Of a stretch of 64,000 nucleotides of DNA, positions 54,860 through 64,000 are shown one piece after another. The position numbers were made by a program, and so were the translations under genes. The notes beneath the pieces were generated by a model. That model ran no database searches and was not told the DNA's origin. It saw only the letters and a list, made by a program, of their open reading frames with translations. The DNA lies in NCBI GenBank assembly GCA_033065855.1, contig JAVXUO010002056.1:62001-126000 (forward strand), in the 5' to 3' direction. The stretch is from Escallonia rubra (Eukaryota; Streptophyta; Magnoliopsida; Escalloniales; Escalloniaceae). Within the stretch, counting starts at the first letter, position 1. Every line of letters begins with the position of its first letter.

Positions 54860-56607
54860 GTGCTTTCTTTCAATAGCTTAAACGAATCGAATCAATCGAT
54901 ATGGTGCCACAACCTAGTACTTCCCAGGCTCTTCAGGTTTATTCGTTGCAGACTATTTTTCTTCCAACCTCTTGAAGCAATTCATGCAACTTCAACTTTC
55001 CGTATTCAACGGTAATCAGAAATCTACCAATTAGATTTTGAATCCCCACTGCTGGACGCAAACCACACTTTCCAAGTACTTACTATGTCATCCTTGTCTT
55101 CTCCAACGAAGAAGCATGCAATATCAAGTAATAAATCCTAAGACATCTTGCAAAGGTTCATTGTTTATCTCTTAAAGACTCTGGATTTCATGGAAGGAAC
55201 TGCTTCCACTTTGTGCAACACACCTTCCCATACATCCATATTCTTCCAGATAGAGAAGAACCCGAAACTTGAAGAGCCAAAGGAAGCCCTCCACAACAGC
55301 GTTTAAACTTTTTTAAATGTTCCATGAAACATTCTATAGAATGCTCTTGTCCCAAAGCATGCCTCCAACAAGTCATCACCTTCTGAATTTTCAACTGTAT
55401 ACACCTTCTTCACTTCATGGTTTTTTAGCAACCGCTTTGTCCTAGTTGTAATGATGACCTCACTTCGAGGAGAAAGCACTCGTATTACGAGCAGTTTGTC
55501 GACTTGTTCTTCTCCATCAACTCCGTCTAGGGCAATAAGAATTGGTTTAGTCCCTTCGCCCGAACTGCATATTTTTTCCATTTGCCCCTTCAGAATATTA
55601 GAAAGTACTTCCCTCTGCAATTTGACCATTCTATTTGGTTGCTCTGATCTTTGCTTAACATTCACAAGGAGGTATTACTTTCAAATCTGTGAAAGTTCAA
55701 CTTGTAAGCAATTTTGGCAAGGACATTTTGCCAAGCCCGCCCAACCCACAAATGACAAGGATGCTATCACCGGCTGACCTATCTTGTCACCACAAATCAA
55801 TGTTACTCTCGAATGAATACCATCTAGATAGTGGGGAATATTCCAGACTCTGCAATTTAGCTTCTCTTATATCACACAGAAATTTCTGCATGAGCATTGA
55901 CTCATGCCTGAAAATGGAAAACCAAAACAACTAATGTGATATATCATCGCAATAACCTTCGTTTCATTAGATTCTTCTCCTTTGACTTTTTGTGAATTTC
56001 TAGGATATATTAGTACATGCAAACGTGTAATTGAATTCAATAGCATTTATGGATTAAATAAGTATAGTTTGTTAAGTCAAGCTAGGGTAAAAATAATGAG
56101 TAAAACCAATGTGTGCATGACAAAAATCTGATCCTAGAAATTTGCAAAAAGTCATATAGGAAAAATCCAATGAAAAGGAGGGAGTATTTGTTATCTCAAC
56201 CACTAGGTAACTCTGCCAGATATTTCTCATAGAGTTGATTTGGTTCTTTTTCTCGTGTACATAATGTGGGGCTTAGTTTTTCATACTATCTGTTGCTTTA
56301 ACTAGAAATAGCATGCCAACTGCTGAGAAAAGGAGTTCAAAGTCTTGCTTACCCATCAGCTTCACTTTGCAACTCCATTCCTGCTGACCTACAACTTCTG
56401 GAAGTGGTGGCCTCCAACCCTGCAACTTTTGCATCCATTCATCTCCAATTTCAGTATCAATTTCATGCTTCAGTAAAGCACCAAAGCTGTATAGACATAA
56501 TCGATGAAAGTCTTGTGAGTGTCCTCGCATCTAAAACGCAAGAAGACATGGTAACTACATTACGGAGAAGTGCAGGAAGAGACGTCTTGAGCACTAACAG
56601 TAGCCAT
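54860..56607 (-). pseudogene. TNL-E: decayed TNL relic lacking LRRs
   Basis: TIR remnant from ATG 56607: YHVFLRFRCEDTHKTFIDYV, then a jump to HEIDTEIGDEWMQKLQGWRP, so the central TIR including the WCLDEL catalytic segment is deleted; ends near 56350 at a GGTAAGC donor like the other copies. NB-ARC remnant 55920-54860: ILVICGLGGLGKMSLP (P-loop with GKMS in place of GKTT), RSEQPNRMVKLQREVLSNIL, SEVIITTRTKRLLKNHE, GGLPLALQVSGSSL, and an ELLQEVGRKIV-like piece near 54960. Many stops and shifts. Sequence is well diverged from TNL-A to -D. LRR and C-JID exons are absent. Confidence 0.75.
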
Positions 56608-56994
56608 TGAAAAGTGTACAAAATCAAGCAAGCGTACAATCAGTCATTTTTGGGACGCGAGAAGAATAGAACAACATATTCGGAGAAAGAGAGAGGGAGG
56701 GAGGGAGAAAGTGTAGGCGGGGGTGACTTCCAAAGAGTTGGTTGTGTTTCTATCTTAACTTTGTCATCCATGGCTATCTGTAGCCTCTATTCAGAAGTAA
56801 CCATTGTTTCTTCCTTTAACAACATGAGCAAGTGCAACACTATGGATCTCAGGATAAACAACACCAACAGGTTACCAATCCCTGCCACCACTTTTTAATC
56901 ATTGAACAATGTTTAACTTTCAACCTCTGTGTGACGAGCATGATAGTGCAGGTTGATGGCTACAACTGTGGTATTTTCAATGAAAAATCGAGCT
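56608..56994. other. Intergenic
   Basis: GA-rich tract near 56680-56710. Nothing recognised. Confidence 0.4.
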
Positions 56995-57580
56995 GTGTAC
57001 TCGATTTACATATCTGCCTATCATATTGCAAGATTTAAGGACTGACTGACAAAGATGAGTGAAACGGCAACATTGACGAGAAATTTAGTACGGAGACTAG
57101 AATGAGGAAAGCTTATGAATGCAAAAATGTACCAAAGTTTTTACGATACAAAGAAATAGCAAAAGTTAACCACCAAAAGTTAGGAAGCATATTGAAGCTA
57201 GAGTTTAATTTGCAACTTCTTATGACGAAAACAAAAAGTATGTTATTGACCGAAAATGTATACTAGATTCAGACTAAAAAACTTGGGCTGACCACGAACT
57301 GGACCAGCCAGTTTAATCTTTGATTTACAACCTTTTTCCCTGTAAAACATTTGTGATAATTATGTTTGTAAGTTAAGCATGTTAATTTGATAAAAATCAC
57401 ATTCGGACTTCCAGAATATAAATATCACCTGGCTCACATCTAACGTTCCAATCCAAATACTTTTAGCTGGGCATTTCCACAAACACCCGGTCTACAAGTG
57501 GTCTTTGTGCCATTGCTTAATCCTAATGCTTCTTTTAAAAGAGATGAATAGACCGGGTGAGACCAGAAGACGGTGAAGGC
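56995..57580. repeat. Duplicated flank block, copy 3
   Basis: Partner of 6995-7590, including the distal GACCGGGTGAGACCAG word. Confidence 0.65.
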
Positions 57581-57734
57581 AGCATGATTGTAAAGGTTGA
57601 CTTGGCAAGAGTTTCTTGTCCTTGTGTCTTCCCTTGGCTTGCCATGGCAGGTAATCATTCATTTCTTTACCTCAAAAAAATAGAACTGGGATGGACCAAT
57701 TCAACTTTATATGCATAATATGAAGTGCACGTAT

Positions 57735-57935
57735 TATGAACGAGTCCTCACCAAGAACTTTTTCTTGGTTGTTATGATGGTATAACACTCCTGTAGTCTT
57801 GTTCCAAGTAGTTTGTTGAATTGGCCCTCTTCATCAACACCCACATTTCTACTCCATTGTTGGTAAAACTGATTTTTGAAGAAATGGGCTGACTAACCTT
57901 GATGTTATCTTCATGAACATATTATCATCTTTCTG
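57735..57935 (-). pseudogene. NB-ARC scrap of another TNL relic
   Basis: Plus-strand words GTTATGATGGTATAACACTC, CTTGTTCCAAGTAGT and GTTGAATTGGCC line up with the RNBS-B to kinase-2 region of the other TNLs (their CTCGTGTTCCAAGTAGTGCG). Too decayed to translate. With TNL-E it shows a second set of old receptor copies. Confidence 0.5.
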
Positions 57936-58139
57936 TTGCTCCAGCCCCAATCAACTTCTAAAAGAAGAGAAATTTTGCTGCACCCCAGTGGGAACTATCA
58001 ATATCTCAATGGAAGTTTGCTTTCTTCTCACCAACCGCTAAATCAAATTGATGCTGCACATACCTTCCATGCTCAGATTGATACTGCACATACTATCAAT
58101 ATCACAATGGGAACTACCAATATCTCAATGTTTTTCTGT

Positions 58140-58375
58140 TACTCAATGTTGTTATACATATGCAATGCTTCTTTAATCCAAAAACACGAGCCAAGTTTTG
58201 GTTACCGAAAAAGAACTAGCACAGAGAAATATTAAACCGGCCTCTCAAATACACTCCACAAATATCATCCTGCATCAAAAGAAATATTGGAACTCTCTGT
58301 CAAGAAGCATCACTATCAGCAAAACGCGTTAGCCAAAAATTAGACAAATATATCTGCTTATCCGATTGGATAACT
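58140..58375. repeat. Block repeated from 40735-41070
   Basis: Same order of words as the block left of the hAT-like element at 41073. GCTTATCC at about 58358 corresponds to the target site of that element and is uninterrupted. Confidence 0.65.
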
Positions 58376-58687
58376 CCCTTCGCTTCAAAATCTGTCCCCC
58401 TTGAATTTTTACAATTTGGCAAAAAATTTATTGGTGAAATTTTGAAATGGCGGGATAAGCAATTAGCTTATGAAGTAAGAGAAATCTTTCTTCGAGAACA
58501 ACAATGAAAACATAGATCAGAAAAACAGTCACTTGATGTCCTCTATAACAGCAATTGGTTGTCATGCTACATATTCCTGCTAATAATACCTCTTTTGCCG
58601 CCCCAGCCCCAGCCCCAATCATCCAAATCTATTTCCAAGATAACAAAGATATTCATATAAATCTTCACATCCAACTGAAATTGCATA

Positions 58688-61600
58688 TCATTTACTAGTT
58701 AAATTGATAAGAAGGTGGAGAATCTCACCTTTCCTATTCATGGAGTCCCCGAATTTCTTTAAAAAGCGATAGGGGAAATCATTTTCAACAGGAGAACGAC
58801 GACAGAGGAAGTACACTCCTGGGCCCAATTGATATTCTGATAGATCTCCACGAATGGTGTCATAAGTAAAGTATCTGTTATCGTGCTTGTTAGTTTCATT
58901 CTCCAGTTCTTCCTCACCTCCTCCTCCCTGCTGGTACACAAAGTTGTAGCCACACTCCTTTACACAAAGACGATCCGACAACTCAAAGGAAATGGTAACC
59001 ACATCCCCACCTTCCAATTGATTTCCAAACTTCCACTTAACCATGCCCAATCTTCCCCATTTTTCTGATATGCAAGGTACATAGGGTTGTATATCCACGT
59101 GAGATTCTTGGTCTTCTTGTTGATCACGATATAAGATAGATTGTAAGGCACAAGAACACCAGTATATATACAACAGACGTTCAAGCATCGGATTGTAAAA
59201 TTTGCAAGTGAAGGCACAGTGAAGGATATTGATGATCCATTAGTCTTTTAACTGAACCATCCTGCCATCACCTCTCTTGAGGGGACAAATGTGCTAAATA
59301 TACCAAACTCATGAAATCCCTGTGCCACAGAAGTTCTTATGTCAATATACACCAACGAGAAATCTCAGGTTTGGAGTCAGTATTATCTCACATGTGTTGA
59401 CTCCTAATAAAAGCTTTGCCAAAATACTAGAAAATTTACACTGATAGCACATAAATATTATGTCGAGTACCTGAATGGGGCACTTAAATCTTGCAGCTGA
59501 TATAGAACCATAATACATCACCTCTATATTTTCCAGAGAATCTACGTAACGGAACCCTAAATTGTTGATTGTTTCCTTGTCAACTTTCCATATATCTTCT
59601 CTCTTGACATAACCATCTACTTCAACCAGTTTTCCACAGTTTAATATTGATAGATCACAGATGCTATGCGAAGGTGATAAAAATGATATTCTCTCCAGAG
59701 ATGTATTGAACCGCACCAACAACCATGCTAAAGCATCAGGGAGACCTTCAACGGATTGGAGCCTTGTACATGAGGATAAATTAATGAAGTAAAGCCTCTT
59801 TAAGCTTCTGATGCAATCTGGTAGGCTACATATAGGATTATTGCATAAATTTAAGATCCTCAATGAGGACAGGTTGCCAAAATTCTGGGGGAAAGAATCA
59901 TCAGATAAGTTACAGTTCTGAAGACTCAAATCCACTAGGGAGCGTGGTAAAGAAACCAGAAGGTTTTGTACACTTCTCTTGGGCTGTGAAACCCATGGCA
60001 GAAGAAAGGTCTGCCATGATTTCACTTCCCCTGTGGCGCTGGGTAATGGATTTAGGGACAGCTTATTAGCTCGAAGCACTCTCAATGACTTCATCTTCCC
60101 TAATTCCACTGGAAAGTCGTCAAGATTTGAGCAACCAGAGATGTTTAGTTCTTGAAGAAAGTTTAGCACACCTATGTTCCTTGGAAGTTTCTTCAGACTA
60201 GTGCAATCTTCAAGATCTAATAATTCAAGTCCCTTCAGGAATCCAATTGATTCACAAACTTCAAGCAAACCCACACAACCTTAAAGGATCAATTTCTCAA
60301 GATTAGGAAGTCTTGAGAAGTTAAAGGTTCTTGCAAGCTTTTCAGAATGGCTGAGATCGAGTGTCTTCAGAAACGCAAGGCACTAATAGCAAAAAAAGGA
60401 TATGAATAAGAAGACCAGGATTTTTTAGGCGAAAGCATATATAACTAATCACGAACCTTAACGTGGGAATGAGTAAACCTCAATAACATACCTTGGTTCC
60501 CTCCAAAAACCGTTCAAGTTTGCTATGACGCAAATCCAGTACGACCAAATTCTCCCGTGAAATGCCATTGGGTAAATGTTTTAATGGGAATCCATGCCAA
60601 CACAACCATCTTAATCTTCTCGGGAAGTCCCCATAGTTCCCAGTGAGCTGTACATAGTTGAGTTGGAGTAGTTGTATATTTTTCATCCTTGCAAATGCAT
60701 CAACATCCAAATCACCCTCCTTTGGAAGTGTTAACGTAGTTTTCATCCATTCCCAAGAGACTAAGCAAGAAAAAGGTCGTTTCAGTGCCGCCCCACGATC
60801 GACATTATCAACAGTGAAGCCTTCTCTATCTATCTGAAACTTACTAACATCAAGGATGAGGCCTTCGACTGTTTCTGTTCCCTTATAAACAAAAAATGAA
60901 AAACAAACAATAAGCGAAAACATGCGTGTAGATTATCATAAAGTAAGAAGGAAAGCTGAGAAGTGTATTTCTTACCAATTTTTCTTTTAGCACGCGGAAG
61001 GAATCCTTATGATGCCATAGCCTACTGCGCTTCCCAGGTTCCTTCGGCGATTCTTTGTGAACTATTTGTTTTCCCATCTCTTGGAGTAATTGATGCATCA
61101 TCAGTTTGTTGCCTTGTTCAATGGTTAAGAGACATCTATCGACGAGACTATCAATTCCAACAATCGGATACAAACCACACTTTTCAAGTATCCTAACTGT
61201 GTAATCTTTTTCCTCTCCAATGAAGAAGCAAGCGATATGGAGGAATAGGTTCTTGTCATAGTCATCTTGCAAAGTATAATAGCTTATTTCCAGGACTTTC
61301 TGGACGGCAGTATGAGGAATTTCTTCTAGTTTGCTTAATGCACCTTCCCATATGTCTATGCTTTTACCCAGTAGAGAAGAACCCAGAACTTGAAGAGCCA
61401 GAGGAAGCCCATTACAACGCCTTACTAACCTCTCTGATTGCTCCACATAACCGTCCACTGGGTGGTCTTGTCCGAAAGCATGCCAGCTAAAAAGCTCCAA
61501 CGACTCATCACAACCTAAAATTTCAACCTTATGCACCTTATGAGCTGCATGAGCCCTTAGCAAGCCTTTTTTTCTAGTAGTTATAATTATTTTACTTCCT

Positions 61601-63025
61601 GGATAAAACACTCGTGTTCCAAGTAGTGCGTCGAATTGGTCAAGCTTATCAACATCATCGAGAACAACAAGGACTCTCTTAGAACATATAGCCTGATTAA
61701 TCTTGATTGAACCTTCATGAACATTGTATAGTCTTCCCTTTTCCCCCTTCAGAATATTTGAAAGAACTTGATTCTGTAGTTCAAGTATGCCATTAAATTG
61801 TTCTGAGTGCTGTTTAACATCTGCAACAAAGTTGCTGCTGTCAAATCTATGAAAGTTTAAGTTGTAAGCAATTTTGGCAATGGTGGTTTTTCCAATTCCA
61901 CCCATTCCATAGATAACAAGAATGTTAGTATCAATAGACCCGTCCTGTATCCAAACATTAATGTTTTTGACATGAGAATTGATTCCAACTTGATGGTGGG
62001 TAACACTCAAGACTCTACGATTTAGCTTCTCTTCTATGACACGAACAATTTTTTGGATAAACCTCGACTCGTGCCTGGAAAAAGAACTGAGCATAAGTGA
62101 ACATAATCATTGCGAGAACAGAATCAGTTAGCTGCAGATTTTTATCTAGATTGTCTAATCAACACATCTTTTTCTGTATCTCAAGTATGGTATCATAGCC
62201 AGTCACTTAACTGCAAGGACTTCGTAAGCTTGCTAAAATACCGGCAGCATTTAAGACTTAAAGGCTAAAATATGCATAACAATAAGATTTGTTCATGAAG
62301 TTTGGACCCTCTTTATATAAGGGGGTAAATAGAGGATCCTTTGTTGCCAGTTGATACAATGCAAGCATTCATTACAGTCACGTGTTGGTGTCTAATATGT
62401 CCTGAAATCCTACCGTAAATGGAAGACCACAAAAATAAAATTGAAAAAGAAAACTAATAAAGGACTTCAAATGAACTTGCTTACCCGTCAGCTTCATTTC
62501 GCAACTCCATCCCTGCCAAATCTGCAGTCCGTCTAAGTGCTTCCCTCCACCCTCGCACTTTTTCATCAATTCCCTTCCAGTTTCTGTATCACTTCCAGCG
62601 TTGATCAATTGTTCTTCATAACTAGTAAACGCGTCTGCAAAACTACCTCTTTGATTTCTCACTTCAGATGGTTCCACATCATAGAAGACAGGAAACACTG
62701 TATGCCGAGAGGTATCTTTGCAGTCAAGAATCATCGCAAGCTCGTCAAGGCACCATTTTGAAGACGCGTAGTCCTTTGAGAAGACTATTATGGCAATCTG
62801 TGACCCTTTGATTGCTCTATCCAATTCCCGTTTCAGATTTCCTCCTCTCTCTATCTCGTCGTTGTCTCTGAATACGGATAGTCCTGCTTGTACCAAAGCT
62901 GTGTAGAGATGATCTGTGAAAGTCTTACGAGTGTCCTCGCCTCTGAAACTCAAGAACACATGGTAATGACTACACGGAGGAGGTGAGGTGGAACACGAGG
63001 CTTCACGAGCTCTAATGATAGCCAT
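58688..63025 (-). pseudogene. TNL-D: TIR-NBS-LRR gene, disrupted
   Basis: Exons: 1 63025-62485, 2 62074-60976, 3 60881-60492, 4 60382-59471, 5 59319 to about 58688. Exon 2 is fully open (366 codons): GMGGIGKTT, KRVLVVLDDVD, KIIITTRKKG, NGLPLALQVLGSS, FLHIACFFIGEEKD, and MMHQLLQEMGKQI for the MHD region. TIR has YHVFLSFRGEDTRKTFTDHL and SSKWCLDELAMILDC; LRRs and C-JID (FGNQLEGGD, VKECGYNFVYQ) are clear. Lesions: a 1-bp loss near 62558 at the end of TIR (exon 541 against 542 expected); TAA 60283-60281 early in exon 4 (AAA in paralogs); TAA 59250-59248 in exon 5; and a 4-bp deletion near 59038. The open NB-ARC exon suggests a fairly recent breakdown. Confidence 0.87.
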
Positions 63026-63764
63026 TCAACGCAACGATTGAGGACTCAAAGGCGATAATAGATAACTGTCCCAACCTTAACACTTCAAGATGAAACCTCG
63101 GCTCCTCCAAGAATTGAGAGAAGGAGAGAGGTGTTAAGTTCAGATCTCGTCTCTTGATGGTGCGTAGCCAACCTCTTAACGCAAGTAGAAACCTATGGAC
63201 ATCCGAGTAAAGAATACCAGAGGTCTCTCCACCCGAGTTAACTTCTTCTTTCCTGTACAAAAAATTGTATCTCCGCATGCTAGCCTGCTTCCAATGCAAG
63301 CCCACATGCTAGCCTGCTCCCAATGCCAGTCCCTCTTTTCTTTTCTTCATGTGCAGAGAAAAATGGTGAATCTTTGCTTTCACTTGACAATGTAATTGGA
63401 AATGGAATACAAAGCAACAGAGTGCATTACTGCCAGTCCGTCTGTCTGATGACATAGGTCCAAGTGTAATTTTACGCAAACCATTGCAACTGCACTAACC
63501 GGCCATGTTAAGCATCAAAGAGCTCGGTTTAACTTTGTAATTGAGAATGTCGGGAACCGCCTCGACGGATGGAAGGCCAAATTGCTCTCCTTTGCAGGTA
63601 GAAGCTTCGCGCATGTAAACCGTGGCCTAGTGGTTGGGCCAAGCCGTCATGATTCACTGGAAAATTACATTAAACTTTTCACTTTGACTTTAGCGAATAC
63701 CCGTAAACGTTGTCTTCAACGGGCTCGTAACAGTCTAAATAAATAAAATGAAATTAACAACTTG
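63026..63764. other. TNL-D 5' flank
   Basis: Similar to the TNL-A and TNL-C upstream blocks. No gene. Confidence 0.5.
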
Positions 63765-63908
63765 TTCGAGAAGCTTGCGCAGGAGTTGGCACGGTATAAC
63801 AAGAAGCCGACAATATATACGGTGGTGAGTCTCGTGTTGCCCGGGGAGCTAGCAAAGCACGCGGTGTCAGAGAGGACTGAGGCGTTCATGAAGTCTACTA
63901 GTTCTTGA
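63765..63908 (+). pseudogene. Histone H2B 3' fragment, copy 3
   Basis: Encodes [17 protein letters not shown], a gap where TSREIQ should be, then [20 protein letters not shown] and FMKSTSS before TGA. Open throughout but shortened and with radical changes. Same start point (FEKL) and the same LAQE-LAR deletion as copy 2. Diverges from TNL-D at 0.74 kb. Confidence 0.85.
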
Positions 63909-64000
63909 TGGTAGTAAACTTCGTGACAGCTTGGGGTATGAGGGAATTTGGGATGTTTGATCTTTTTTTTACGTACAAGTAAATAAAACTAGCAGCAGAC

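Noticed and set aside
62378..62566. Continuation of the TNL-D TIR frame past the exon 1 donor
   Set aside because: The continuation exists because of the 1-bp loss near 62558; the true donor GGTAAGC at 62485 is conserved in all paralogs, so this is not an alternative C-terminus.

Overview
This window is nuclear DNA from a flowering plant, almost certainly a eudicot. It carries a cluster of TIR-NBS-LRR (TNL) immune-receptor genes with spliceosomal introns and a C-terminal post-LRR (C-JID) domain, and it is interrupted throughout by Copia, LINE, hAT-like and MITE-type transposons. TNL genes are a eudicot hallmark. I cannot name the species from the sequence alone.

Layout. 1-7 kb: a LINE RNase H fragment, a broken exon of the nuclear gene for plastid ribosomal protein S20, and a 1.1-kb fold-back element. 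7.8-13.1 kb: TNL-A (minus). 14-19 kb: a histone H2B scrap, a 5'-truncated LINE with a clean target-site duplication, and a Copia element that has lost its reverse transcriptase (plus). 19-24.8 kb: AT-rich spacer, partly duplicated elsewhere in the window. 25-29.5 kb: TNL-B (minus), the best preserved copy. 30.9-40.5 kb: a decayed TNL split by a Copia element (minus), which is itself split by a 2.5-kb solo-LTR-like insertion. 42.4-46.8 kb: TNL-C. 47.6-53.2 kb: a second H2B scrap, a second solo-LTR-like insertion and hAT-like elements. 53.3-58 kb: a second LINE fragment and two TNL relics. 58.7-63.0 kb: TNL-D, followed by a third H2B scrap.

The four main TNL copies share one exon plan, all on the minus strand: exon 1 TIR, exon 2 NB-ARC, exon 3 linker and first LRRs, exon 4 LRRs, exon 5 C-JID. 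Exon lengths agree between copies except where an indel explains the difference. Every copy carries at least one reading-frame lesion, and no lesion is shared, so they broke independently after duplication. TNL-B has only one, an in-frame stop in NB-ARC. Flanking spacer blocks, including an H2B 3' fragment 0.7-0.9 kb upstream of three of the TNLs, are repeated with the genes, which points to tandem segmental duplication of a unit larger than the gene. The paralogous spacers act as empty sites and date several transposon insertions to after the duplications.

No intact protein-coding gene that I would defend is present, except possibly a truncated TIR-NB product from TNL-B and the intact RT-RNase H frame of the Copia element at 32.7-34.2 kb. 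No tRNA, rRNA or CRISPR was found. All protein assignments come from motif reading, not from searches.
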